A stretch of DNA of 64,000 nt from Ampelomyces quisqualis (GCA_018398575.1 JAGTXZ010000021.1:1736001-1800000), one strand, 5' to 3'. Positions 26,600 through 37,106 are shown, numbered from the stretch's first letter. The notes: generated by a model from the letters alone, not told the origin. Program-made: numbers and translations.

Positions 26600-29500
26600 A
26601 TATAAGCCTAAACTTCTAAATATACTAAAGCTTTAGAAGACGCAGCAGCATTATTTCTAGCATTAACAGGTACATTAACATTAACCTCTATCTTATTCCT
26701 ATTATTAATATTATTCTTAGCAACAGTGTCTATAGATTTGCTAGCCTTATCTTTAGACCTAGATTTAGAATCTAGTTTAACAGCCTAACTAGGATTAAAA
26801 TTAGAGTTGCTATTATTGGAAAGCTCTAGCAGCTCTTTAGTTACGCAAGACTCTTTACTGCAATAGCTCTTATTATTAGAAGTATTACGCAGCAGCCTAC
26901 CCTAAATAAATAAACTCTAATTAAACCTTACAGTAGCTTAGCAGGTTAAAACAAAAAACTAAGAGTAAGACATATATTCTCTAATACTCTATATAGTAGA
27001 AATAGGCAGCGTTAGCAGAATATTGTAAGCGTCTAGGCTATTTTAATTAACAGATTGCTTAGAATTACCTAAGTTACTACAACGTTAGTGCAATTCTAAA
27101 AGAAGCCTCTAAAGAAGAGTATTTCTAAATAACAGTTAGTAACTTACCTATGTAAGAACAAGCTTAAAAGCCTATGTTATAGAAGCAGTTAGTGTAAGCA
27201 CTATAAAGCAGCTACTTTCTATTATAAACAATACTATAATACTTACTAAAAGCGTATTTGCAATTGCTTTTTGCGCAACAGCTATAAGGCTAAACGTTAT
27301 ACTAGCTAGTATTAGAGTATATGTAAGTAGACTAACTATAATATAGAATAAGCGCAGCTAGGTTATTCTTAAGAAAGTTGCAGCCTATGCTTAAGCAAAA
27401 GTAATCCTTAACTAAAATTCTATTAGTCTTTATATTAAAAGAGTTAAACTAGATAGCTAGCATACATCTACTCTCTTCTATAAGCTTAGAAGATAGAGCG
27501 CAGTTAACAAGCAGCAGAAAGAGGCTTCTTCTATTAGTCTTAACCTTAAAAAGCATGTGCTAGAGCTAAGCAATAACCTTAATAGTAATTTAGCTAGATA
27601 ATATTACTATAACTACAAATAAATTAGTCTAAAACAGCTAATAAGATATTTAGAATCTGCTTATGTTAGTTATAGATAGCATTATAAGAGGAAGTAACCT
27701 TCTTATAGATGTAAAGCTTAGAAGTCTTATTACTACAATAGCTAGAGAAGATTAGTTTTACAAGAGATGCTTAAGTAACAGACTAAGGGGTAGGTAAAGA
27801 GGCTGTTAGAGTTAGTGTGCAATGCTAGGCTATCTAAGCTTAAAGCTTGTTATTACTTATGCTCTAAGTCTTAGCTAGCTTACTATAAGCCTAGGAAGTT
27901 GTTAGAACTTTAATAGACAACTTAGGAAAGCCTAAGTTATTGTTAGAGAAGCCTAGGTTACTATTAAAGAAGCTTAGGCTATTATTAAAGAAACTAGGCA
28001 AATTGCTAGAAATTAACTATACTACATTATAGAACTTATTACTAGACTCTAAAGCAATAGTAATAGGCAAGTATAATAGACGCAGAATAGAACTACGTAG
28101 GCAAGAATTTTAAAGTAACGCGTGCTTAAGCTGCTAAAGAAGCTTATTAATTGTAGCTAGTGTAGTAGCGTTAGGCAGGAGCAGTAGAAGAGTTGTTAGA
28201 AGAGTTTAGAGAGTAGGCAAAATTCTCTTAGCAACCTTAGGCTTAGCAGACAGCTCTCTAAATAGCAGTAGCTTAGTTAACAGCCTATACACTACAGCTA
28301 AAGCCTTAGCAGCCTTACTAGACAAAAGGGGAGTAGGAGAGTGCTATAGGCTGCTCTTAGAACTAGGCTATTACCTATAAGAAGATTAAGGAGCAGGCAG
28401 AGGCAGCGTTAGGTGCAGCAGAAAACAAATAAGCAGGCAATGTTAAGTAGTAGTGTAGAAATCTATACTAAGTAAAGTAATTAACAGGCTTAGAAAGATA
28501 GTATAAGAGTCTAGAAGCAAAGGTAAGGTAGAGTTTTAATAAAAGCCTAGGTAACGCGCAGTTAAAACAACGCGCCTAATAACGCACTAGTTAGGTAAGA
28601 GAAAAATAACAAATAGTAGTAACAGAGCGTTAGTTAATTAGAAAATTAGAAAGAGAAAGAGCTTCTTTTTTTGTAGGAGGAGAAGAAAGCAGTGCCCTCT
28701 AGCACAGCTATAAACTCTAAAGATGCGTTAAAAGAAGAGAGTTAATTTTACAAAAAAGCTACTACAAAAACAAGATCTATAATAGGAAACTCTAATTGTT
28801 AGAGAAGTTATTTAGACTACCTAAGCTATTACTTAAGGCATCTATATTAACATTTCTAACTAATAGATTACTATTACTAGCTTTTAGGCTAGCATTATTA
28901 ACGCTACGCTTTGCACTAGTTAAAGGCCTACTAATATTAAGCTAAGCTAAAGCCTTGTTAACAACAGTATTATTAGTATCCTCCTTAATATTCTTATTAA
29001 CTACAGCTAACTTAGGATCTAACTAAGCCTTCTTGCAAGGTAACTTCTTAACTCTACAGCTCTTTATAGATAGACTAGAAATGTAACGCTTGCTAGAAGA
29101 TAGAGTGCCTAAGAGCCCCTTAGAGTTGTAGCTAGCTTTAGAAGAGTTTTTAGAGACCTTGCTAGCATTAAAGTCTAGGCTTTAATAAGCCTTCCTAGCT
29201 AATAACTTTACAAAATCTAGTAGACTAAACTTGCTTAGAGCTCTAAAGCTACTAAGCTTCTTTACTAAGGTTAGCAAACTGCAATTGCGCAAATTCTTAG
29301 AAAGTAAGTTGTTAAGAATAAGAGGGCTAAGAGTAATGTAGAAGGGCTTAACAGCCCTAGTGCCCTTAACGCTATACAGAATAACTAGAGCGCCTACAAA
29401 TAATTAGCAAAGAACTCTAAAAAATAACAAAAAAGAATAACTAAGAAGGTGTTAGCTACTTACAATTTATTAAACACTACTCTTTAGCAGAAGAAAACAA

Positions 29501-30100
29501 GTAGTTACTATAAGTACTATTATTTAGTAGCTTACTCTAGAACCTAAACTGCATATACAAGCTAGTATACTTAAACGTCTAACTAGCTCTTGCGCAGTAA
29601 CTGCATAAGTGCTTAGACTTATCCTTAATAAAAGCTATGTTAATAGCGTAGTTAGTGTAGCTTAGAATTAAGCTCTTAATACAGGTATTATAGATCTTAT
29701 ACTTTTTAGCTTTAGAGTTGTCCTTAAGGCTAAAGTAATCGCCTAGCGTAGAGAGCAACTTGTTAATATGTAAAAGCCTATTAGTCTTAATAACTAAGCT
29801 TACCTACTTAGCTCTTAAATAAGAGCTAACAGCAAGTAGTAACAGATAAGGCCTAAAGGTTTTCCCTGTAGACTTAAGAGTAACAAAGACTAACTAGAGC
29901 TTAGTAATAAGAGGGCAGCTTAGCTTCTTATCTTTGTTTAATTTAACTAGCGCAAATATTAGTAGGTGTTTAGCTTAACTTATTAACAAACTAGTACTTA
30001 CTCTAGTTAATTACATTACTGTAGCCAGAACAGTTAACTAGGTACCTGTAAACTAGAAAGCAAGTATCTCTATTAGGCTTAAAAATAAGCTTGTTCTTTA
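26600..30100 (-). pseudogene. Antisense coding remnant inside Ty3 copy C, family unknown
   Basis: On the minus strand, about 30,040 to 29,400 reads as roughly 200 codons in one frame, interrupted mainly by TAG. The reading includes stretches such as STGKTFRPYLLLLAVSSYL and DYFSLKDNSKAKKYKIYN, then a Cys pair (CSYC). After a frame change near 29,400, about 29,400 to 28,780 reads about 210 codons with only three stops, all but one TAG. A further open stretch at about 26,890-26,620 is rich in Asn, Ser and Lys. The stop pattern (TAG far more than TAA) matches real RIP-damaged coding sequence elsewhere in the block. The middle (28,780-26,900) is less clear and could be coding on either strand. The product is not recognised. 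It lies between pol and the 3' LTR, where some plant Ty3 elements carry an extra ORF. Confidence 0.6.
27922..28005. repeat. Four tandem 21-bp repeats
   Basis: Units start at 27,922, 27,943, 27,964 and 27,985. The consensus is TTARAGAAGCYTAGGYTAYTA, and most differences are transitions. The period of 21 would give a seven-residue repeat on either strand. It lies inside the region of Ty3 copy C not explained by gag-pol. Confidence 0.8.
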
Positions 30101-30898
30101 TTATAGCTTAAAGATAAATACAAAGTGTAACTAAGAAGCTAAGAAAGTATTAAGCACGTATATTAGAAAAACTCTAATTAACTAAATGCAAAGCGTTAAC
30201 TAAGCAACTATTAGTAACAGCTAAGCTAAAAACTTAGAGCTCTAAAGTAAGAATGCGTTAGATTACAAGAAGAGGTAGTTAAGTAAGTAAAAGAGTAGAG
30301 TATACGCTAGAGTAAAGTAGTATAGCTGCGTATAGATAAGTTGCCTTAAAAGCAAATAGAAGTAGTAAAGTAAAAGAGTAACAAGCAGATAATACAAACT
30401 AAGCTAAAGCTAGTTAGAACACCTGTTAACAAAGTAAAGAAGTTAAGTAGCTAATTATAGTACAGCAGTAGTAAAGTTATATATTAGGCAAGTTAAGAAA
30501 GAAAGAGGCGTAGAGCAAGCAGCCAAAAGAAAGTAAAGCTAAAAGGTAAAGTAAAGTTAGCTAACGCAAGATTTGTTATAATAGAAGCAGTCTAAAGCGT
30601 TTACAGTTGCAACGCAAGTCTGCTTAGGCAACGCCTTTATAACACTAAGTAAAGTTAAAATAATATAGGCTAATAGCGCTTTAGCGTTTAGGTAAGAGAG
30701 TTAGATAGTAATATAAAAAGATAGGAAAAGATTGTAAATAGGCACTACTCCTTTACTAAAGGCCTGTTAGTTACTACTTTAGCATTACAAAAAGTTTAGA
30801 GTTGTTTTTTCTTAGAAGTTAGTCCTTTTGTTTAAGCATTTTAGTTTTGCAGTTAGCATAAAAGAGAAGGGGCCTCTTTCTATAGATTAGAGAAGGGA

Positions 30899-31084
30899 TA
30901 TAGTAAAGTAACATAGAAAGTAAGTCTAAAGGACGCTTAGGGCACAGCTAAGGGCATAGACAAGATATAATAGCTAAAGGGCTATTAGAAGACAGAATAA
31001 CTAACAACATATATACCTAACAATAATATATTTAATTCTATATCAAATCTAATAGGCCTTAGAGGTAAATAACGCTCTACTACA
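30899..31084 (+). repeat. 3' LTR of Ty3 copy C (186 bp)
   Basis: It matches the 5' LTR over its whole length. The first dinucleotide is TA here where the 5' LTR has TG, and an ACACAC run in the 5' copy is ATATAT here. It is preceded directly by the purine run at 30,889-30,898 and followed by the CTAT target duplicate. Confidence 0.93.
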
Positions 31085-32364
31085 CTATGTTTATTATACA
31101 GGTTTATTATAGCGCACTGCTAATAAAACCTAGAGTAATATATAGAGACTAGACTTTAAACGTATATACTAGCGTTAGTTCCTAGACTATATTAATTAAT
31201 ATAAAAATAACTCTATAGTAATAAATAAAAACTGCACTTTAGTTTATTCTTTGCAACTATAGCGTCTACCTAAACACTAGTAGTTTAGAAGGCCTCTTTT
31301 CTAAACAATATAGTCTAGTAGGTTAAGCGCTAATCTCTTTTATAAAACTAACACAAGTATTAGACTACTCTGTACAAAAGCTCTTTGCTACTTTAGCACT
31401 CCTCTAACTAGTAAAGAAGATAAAGAGAAGTTATTAAATATACTTGTCTAGTAGCAGGCTAATATAGACACGTACTTACGCCTAGCCTAGGTAGCTAAAG
31501 ACGTACTAGCTATACAGCTTATAAAAGTTAAAGTTAAGCACTTATTTAATACTACAAGAGACGTCTTAGAAAATTAATAGTACAAGCTTAGAGCAGAAAT
31601 AATCTAAAAGATTATAGTTGTAAAATACGTAATTACTAAAAAAATATATAACTAAACTATTCTACACTACAATTGCTAACTGCAGGATTTTAACACAGTG
31701 CTAAGAGTGTCTAGAATTTACTTAAGCTTCTAGGTCTTATTAATTTTGCTAGTCTAACTAGCTCTAGAATCTAACATTTTAAAGATTAAACAAGTAATAA
31801 GAAGTAGGAGAGTAATAAAGAAAATAATATTAAGAAATCTATAATACCTTTGTATAGTGCACTACTCTAAACTCTTTAGTATAAGTAGCGCCTACAAAAA
31901 AAGAGATTAAGGCCTTCTTGTTTCTTAGACTAGCAAGCGTAATAAAAAAATATAATAAATAGTAGCTCTTAACTATCTAAAACAACCTAGGTAAAAAACA
32001 GTAATAAATATCTATAATAAGCAGGTTATAAAGCTAATTAAACAGCTGCAAGATTAGACTATTCTTGCAATAACTTTATTTTAAGATACACGCTAAGATA
32101 AACTTATTTCTTTTACTCTACTTTACTCTTAAGTAATATACTTGTTACAGGCGTTAGATTAGAGGCGCTGCACAAGTATAACTCTATAGCAAGTACTTTA
32201 ACTAAACTAACAACTTAACCTTAATACTCTAAGCTATATACTCTAACCTAAACCCTACACTAGCTCTTGCGTAACCTAAACCTTACTCTACTCCTCTTAT
32301 ACTTAACTCTAACCTAACCCCTATCTATAAGCAGGTACCCTAAACCTATTTACTAGCGTAAATT
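31085..32364 (+). mobile_element. hAT transposon copy 2, right part
   Basis: This continues the hAT element broken at 18,633. It matches copy 1 from about 13,999 to 15,268 and carries the C-terminal dimerisation-like segment (about 31,490-31,620). The end region has CCTAACCTAA-like words, as in copy 1 (15,110-15,230). The match stops at CTAGCGTAAA, close to the right end of copy 1. Confidence 0.86.
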
Positions 32365-32520
32365 TAACTATACTATATTTAATTAAAAAGCCTATATAAC
32401 TAGATAAAGAGAACTAGCTTAGTTAGCTTACGCTATAAGAGTACAAAGATATAGGCAGCTAGCTATAGTATATAGTTCTACTAGTACTATAGTACTTAAT
32501 AGTCTTTAACTATTAAATCT

Positions 32521-32592
32521 AGTAATACTAGTAATACTAGTAACACTAGTAACACTAGTAATATAAGCAATATAAGTAATATAGGTAACTTA
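32521..32592. repeat. 9-bp tandem repeat, eight units
   Basis: Eight consecutive 9-mers based on AGTAATACT, with variants AGTAACACT, AGTAATATA and AGCAATATA. It lies between hAT copy 2 and the right copy of the 92-bp repeat. Confidence 0.85.
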
Positions 32593-32638
32593 CTATTAGG
32601 TTACTATTAAGTTGCTAGTAACTAGAAGTAAGTAAAGT

Positions 32639-32731
32639 AACTTTAGTAAATTGTCTAGTAGACAGTATTGCTGTTAGGTAGCTACAGGTTACTGCAACTA
32701 GGCTAACTAGACAAATCTTAATTTTTTCTAA
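32639..32731. repeat. Right copy of the ~92-bp sequence found at both ends of the block
   Basis: It matches 1-92 in the same orientation with mostly transition differences. Flanking bases on the right differ between the copies. What lies left of the first copy is outside the window. Confidence 0.8.
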
Positions 32732-33060
32732 TAAAGGTTATGTTTTTAAGGCTGCTTATTATATATACTGTTATAGTTATTTTATAATTAATAAATATAA
32801 ATATATAACTTTACCTAAATTTTATAATGTATTAAGTAAACTAATAATAAGAGATAGTAGTAGAGTAGTATAACACGTTAAGCAGAAAATTTCGTAAGGT
32901 CTAAAAGGGCTATTTACTAAAATTGTAATAACTTTTCCTTAGACGCTCTGCTTACGCTCTGCGCGTCCCTATGCCCTAATTAGTCTAATAGGGGGGGGGG
33001 TGTAGGCCCTAGAGTTATTCTAGCTTGCTGGTTGGCTCTAGAGTCCTAGAGTTCTCTAGC

Positions 33061-33898
33061 GCGGAAAAGTAAGCGGGGCGGCATGATTTATGAGATAAGA
33101 TCTAAGCTCAGCTGGGCTCAAACACCGCCCCCATTTGCCAGATGCGCAGACCTAGACCATTGCCGACGAATGATACGTCGTCCAACAGCTGACAGCTCCT
33201 AAAATAGTCTCATGCGTCGATTGGGAAAGTATATTTCTCTAGGAGTCAGCCTCACACGAAAGCTTGCAGAGGCCACCCGCGTGGTACATCGCGGACGGAG
33301 TTAAGTTGCTCTGTACTCGGTAGGAATCGCGAAAAGCTTGTCAAAAGAAGTTGGAGAATGGCTGCGCGATGTATATCATAAGTGCGACTGTATCCAGTCG
33401 TACAGTCGAGCACATGTGTTCATGTGTTTCGTAGCAAGCCTTTGGTTCAAGCAGCTTCGACATGTGGTCTACGGGCTAGATACACCCTTTCACTTCCCGG
33501 GGCCATAATCTCAGCCCCCAATCCGCCGCCACGCGGGCCCGTACTACTACGTCGTTCTGTTCAAGAGGTCGCGTCCCTCCTCTTTCGTCTGCTACGAAAC
33601 ATTTTCGTTATTGCTGGTATTCTTCAAGAATTCTTGCGAACCCTACACCCACCTACGTGACGAACACGAAGTGCGACCACTCTTGAACCGCGTACAATTC
33701 TTGCCGCTTTGAACCTAGCAAAAGACTCCGAAGTCGCGCAATCTGACATGTCTTGAAAAGTATCGCGCATCGCCACGGGATTGTACCGAATTCCAACATC
33801 CAGCACTCCTCGCTCGCCCCTAACAAAGCTAGAAGGTCGATACCAAGAAGTCGATCTCTCTCGTAGATCATCATTTGCCTCTTTCTACATCTGTCACC
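33061..33898. other. Boundary and upstream region of the first gene
   Basis: Base composition and word use become normal at about 33,060-33,080: TGA and TCA reappear and GC content rises. A run of ten G at 32,991-33,000 lies just before the change. Short open frames exist on both strands (33,382-33,660 +, 33,624-33,874 -) but none has a recognisable domain or codon pattern. The region probably includes the promoter and 5' leader of the membrane protein gene. Confidence 0.6.
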
Positions 33899-35883
33899 AT
33901 GAATATAGACCAGAGGGTTAGTATCAGGTCCAAAACAGAACCTCTGAGCTTGCCCGGATCTCCTTTCGAAGATGTCAAGACAGCCTACGACAGTGGTGAT
34001 CTAGGAATGCAACAGAATGAAACATCACCATATTCACCCCCTCTTGCGACCCCCAACTCGGTCACGTCAGCGAAGGGCGGGAGCTACATGTATCTAAGTA
34101 CGCCAACATCGACACTCGACATAGATTCGAACTCGGACAAGGAGTCTTTGATGGACAATTCTTTCCCCGGCCATGGTCATAATCTCGTTACCATCCTTTT
34201 CAGTGCGTTGATTTGCATCTGCTTGAGGGCATGGGAGGGATTCATAAACCCCATTGTATTGTCCAAGACTGATGTTCGGATATTCAACGCGGTTATGATC
34301 GGTCTCTCGCTTTGCCTGGGTCTCAATCTCTTGTCGTCACTTAAACACTACGCCAACACGTTTCGATGGAGTTTTCTTGCGCAGCGATACGTCACCCTGG
34401 AGATATTCGACCTCATATTGCATTCGAGCTCGCTCATCGTATTACTAAGCTCATGGTAGTCTCCATGCCTGGAGTTCGAGGTCGGAAGTACTTGCGCAAA
34501 TTACCGTGGTTTAGAGATGCCAGGGACGACGGTACCAAATGGATATGGCTCGTCTGCCTTCTTTGGCTGAATATCAATATCGGTTCTCAGATCCTGTTGG
34601 CTTTATTCTCGTTGTTTTGGCCAGTAGAAAACTAGCTTACCCCGCTCATATCGTATGGAAATGTCACCGTCGCTGATTTGAACATGTGGCACGTCGACAC
34701 CACGCCTGACGCCGATAACAGTACATCTATGGAAGCCGCTTGGCTTTTTGGATTGGAAGCGCAAGTTTATCCCGAGTTCTTGATGAATGAAACTCGGAAG
34801 GACCTGTCATCATTGCCTGGCACGCCACTTAATAAGGGCGATAACGCCTGGGAATACCACTTCTTCAACAGAGAACCGCTACATCAGTACACTAACTACA
34901 TTCTTAGTGACCGTAAGGTGCAGGCTATCACAGTCTGTGAGCAGCTCGAAGTAAGAGGAGGCATGGTTGACACAGTGGAGGAGGTCGCCGAATTCGGAAG
35001 TATGTACATCGAGTAAGTGATGCAACAAATTAGCACTTTAGTCTCCCTATTGACACATCTTAGGGGGAAGGTGCCGGGAAAGGATTGGGTCAAGTACGAA
35101 ATTCCGGAGAAAGCTGCGGGTGCAGTAACATGGATTGCCTCCGTCAACGCGTTCTGCGGATCACGCTGCACCAACTTCACCGTCCTTCAAGATCGAGACG
35201 ATGATCTCGTCAAGGATCCAGGTCTCTTCCTTTGCAACAGCACATTATCGGATATTATCAAAGCGCACGGCAAAGATGACATCACCACTGCGACCCCTGA
35301 AAACAACGACTCAGTCTATGGAAGCGACGAGTTTGCGAGGATTGCGGCTGGATCCATCGGCTGGACAGGCATAGCATGGAATTACTGGACCGAGAAGCAG
35401 ACACGATCTTGTTCTCAGGGGTCAAAATGGTCGCCAGCTAAGGTCGTAAGGACACAAGACGTGGAGAACATACTGATGCGCTTTACTGTCGGCGCAGTAG
35501 CCGCCTTCGACGATCACGGTATACGATACAACCTCTCAAACCAACACACGTGCCCCAGACAAGGCCAACAACTCGACGTCGACTGGTTCTGGATCTTGGT
35601 CATAATCTTCAGTATTTGCGGCATCCAACTTCTCGCCCTCATTCTCCTCGTTATATTCGCCAACAGGACGATCATGCGCGACGAGAGCTTCTTCAGCATT
35701 GCGATGCTGTTGAGCCCCGTAGTGTCGCGAATCGGAAGAGCGGGGATAAATCTTAGTGGAGACGAGGTCAAGAATCACACCAAGTTGAAGTGGAAGAAAA
35801 TTCGATATGATCATAGGGAGAGAAAAAATGGTCAACCAAATCAAGTAGACATCTTCTTTGAGGGGAGGGATCAGAAAGAGTGA
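33899..35883 (+). pseudogene. Multi-pass membrane protein gene, disrupted
   Basis: The gene starts at an ATG in good context (CACCATGAA). A disordered N-terminus is followed by two predicted membrane helices (about residues 90-155), another near 34,540-34,620 (WIWLVCLLWLNINIGSQILL), a large extracytoplasmic region with NxT/NxS glycosylation sites and paired cysteines, and a last helix at 35,580-35,670. The coding frame shifts from frame 2 to frame 1 near 34,390-34,460. An intron with a weak GTCACC donor (34,391-34,449) would restore it, but it would remove a hydrophobic helix, so I favour a frameshift. An in-frame TAG stands at 34,633-34,635. A convincing 51-bp intron (35,013-35,063; GTAAGT, TTGAC, TAG) joins the last two exons. 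The family was not recognised. Losing one C to T (CAG to TAG) would explain the stop, and the gene is the closest one to the RIP block. A sequencing error is also possible. Confidence 0.6.
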
Positions 35884-36084
35884 CGGAAGAGTTGGGCGAA
35901 GAGTTTATATTCTTGATGAGATATTGGATTGGCTGTTGGTGGCACAGGAGGCGGTTTCTTCTCTTCTCTTGAGCTTAGCGATTTATAGTAGACTTCCTTG
36001 ACGGACATTGTATGGGACTTCATGATTCATCCAGACGTGCTCCCGCTGTTCATTTTGAGAAGTCAAGCAGATTTATAGTCGTGG

Positions 36085-36942
36085 TCACAAGTGTGACCCT
36101 CGGATAGCAAGCGGTAATTCAGTTCGCTGCATAATGTAAACCCAATGCAATACTTTTGGCTGATGCACAATTGTGCCCACAGCATTTGTGTATGTCGTTT
36201 GCTGTGCTCGACCTCCATCAAGCTCATGCTTATCCAGTAGCTTCCACAGTGATCCGGTATCGGGAAAGCCTGGTATATGTGGTCGGGAAGAGTACAATCC
36301 GTCAACAAAAGGAAAGCGATCTTCGGAATAAGACAAGGCTATCCAGCGCGCACCAGGCCTCGAAACGAGTGCAAGATGCACCGCTAGGATGTGTAACGGA
36401 TGTATAGGGTCTGGTGTTTCCCGTACACTCAAATCGAGGAGACCCTGAGACGGGACGTCGACGGGGTACGGAAGGGGAATGCGCACGTCATCGGTGCAAG
36501 CTATACAGTCTGCAGTCGACTTGTCCACGATGATAGAATACTCGCCAGGCTTACAAGGGCCAAGGAGCGACTTATGATTGAGCATGTCTACAGTATCCCA
36601 CTTCATGCATGTTCTAGTAGCGCCATCAAGGATCTGGTAATCTTCGAAGCGATCCGTCCCGCATAGCTCTTTTTCTCGCTTTCGGCCTAGATCGATCGCA
36701 ATGTCTGAGTAGTCTAGATTATGGATCTGATCGGGTGTTGCGACTAGAGTCCGGAGATGGTAGGAAAGTTCAGATGTCCCGCAACCAATGTGCAGAATCT
36801 TCGGTTGAGGATCTTTGGTGGTACTCAAGGCATCATGGAGAGAGGGGTCTAGGATGTGTGGTGCTTCGAGCCATTCGAAGGGTTCAGACTCGGATTTGAA
36901 TCGCTGATTCCAGTACTCTTGGGACCCGTACGATGGTGGCAT
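36085..36942 (-). CDS. EEF1AKMT4/METTL13-like SAM-dependent methyltransferase
   Basis: Single-exon, 285 residues, complete. The N-terminus YWNQRF...EPFEWL and the SAM-binding motif I ILHIGCGTSELSYHL (about residues 48-62) match the class I methyltransferase group that includes METTL13 and EEF1AKMT4, which methylate lysines of translation elongation factor eEF1A. The acidic end of strand 2 (NLDYSDIAID) and a motif IV-like IIVDKSTADC (about residues 136-145, where relatives have EKGTLD) follow. A late strand ARWIALSYS completes the fold. The human substrate is family knowledge; the substrate here is not shown. The gene is head-to-head with the next one: only 164 bp separate the two start codons. 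It converges with the membrane protein gene, whose stop is about 200 bp away. Confidence 0.85.
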   Translation of the reverse strand: MPPSYGSQEYWNQRFKSESEPFEWLEAPHILDPSLHDALSTTKDPQPKILHIGCGTSELSYHLRTLVATPDQIHNLDYSDIAIDLGRKREKELCGTDRFEDYQILDGATRTCMKWDTVDMLNHKSLLGPCKPGEYSIIVDKSTADCIACTDDVRIPLPYPVDVPSQGLLDLSVRETPDPIHPLHILAVHLALVSRPGARWIALSYSEDRFPFVDGLYSSRPHIPGFPDTGSLWKLLDKHELDGGRAQQTTYTNAVGTIVHQPKVLHWVYIMQRTELPLAIRGSHL

Positions 36943-37106
36943 ATCGATCTATGAGCAGGACGGTTAGGAGCAAGACCACCGCTATGGTTAAAGTTGGCGG
37001 ACTAATACCTTTGTGGCATGAGTCACGTGCCGATGGCCCGAGCACTACGGTTCTCTTCTTCTACCATGCGACTCCCGCCGTATCACCGTCGTCAGGCGTC
37101 ACTACA

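Larger units (their letters stand above)
18634..31084 (+). mobile_element. Full-length Ty3/gypsy LTR retrotransposon (copy C, 12,451 bp) inserted in hAT copy 2
   Basis: Two 186-bp LTRs bound the element. The hAT sequence GAGACTATG is interrupted so that CTAT lies on both sides (18,630-18,633 and 31,085-31,088), a 4-bp target-site duplication. A purine run (30,889-30,898) abuts the 3' LTR as a polypurine tract. The + strand reads gag (about 19,810-20,110), a CX2CX4HX4C zinc knuckle (20,935-20,976, second Cys now Tyr), a protease-like region (about 21,950-22,420), reverse transcriptase (about 23,480-23,950, YLDNV at 23,895-23,909), RNase H (about 24,290-24,770), an integrase zinc-binding region (about 25,130-25,270) and an integrase core to about 26,000. 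Between about 26,600 and 30,890 there is a further 4.3 kb that pol does not account for. All frames are disrupted. Confidence 0.9.
1..33060. repeat. AT-rich, RIP-mutated transposon block
   Basis: The whole stretch is AT-rich and holds no intact gene. By eye, the words TCA/TGA, CCA/TGG, TCG/CGA and CCG/CGG are nearly absent, whereas ACA, GCA, ACG, GCG and their complements are common. CTAG, TAG and TTA are very frequent. This is what C-to-T change on both strands would leave behind, as in fungal repeat-induced point mutation. Reading frames that can still be recognised are interrupted almost only by TAG or TAA, as expected if TGG, CAG and CGA codons were hit. Named elements are listed separately. 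The remaining pieces (93-1,500, 8,650-9,900, 32,365-32,638) hold no gene I can identify. Confidence 0.93.

Noticed and set aside
1..33060. Centromere or telomere interpretation of the AT-rich block
   Set aside because: There is no telomere repeat array and no satellite array. The content is explained by RIP-damaged transposons, and a centromere cannot be judged without chromatin data.
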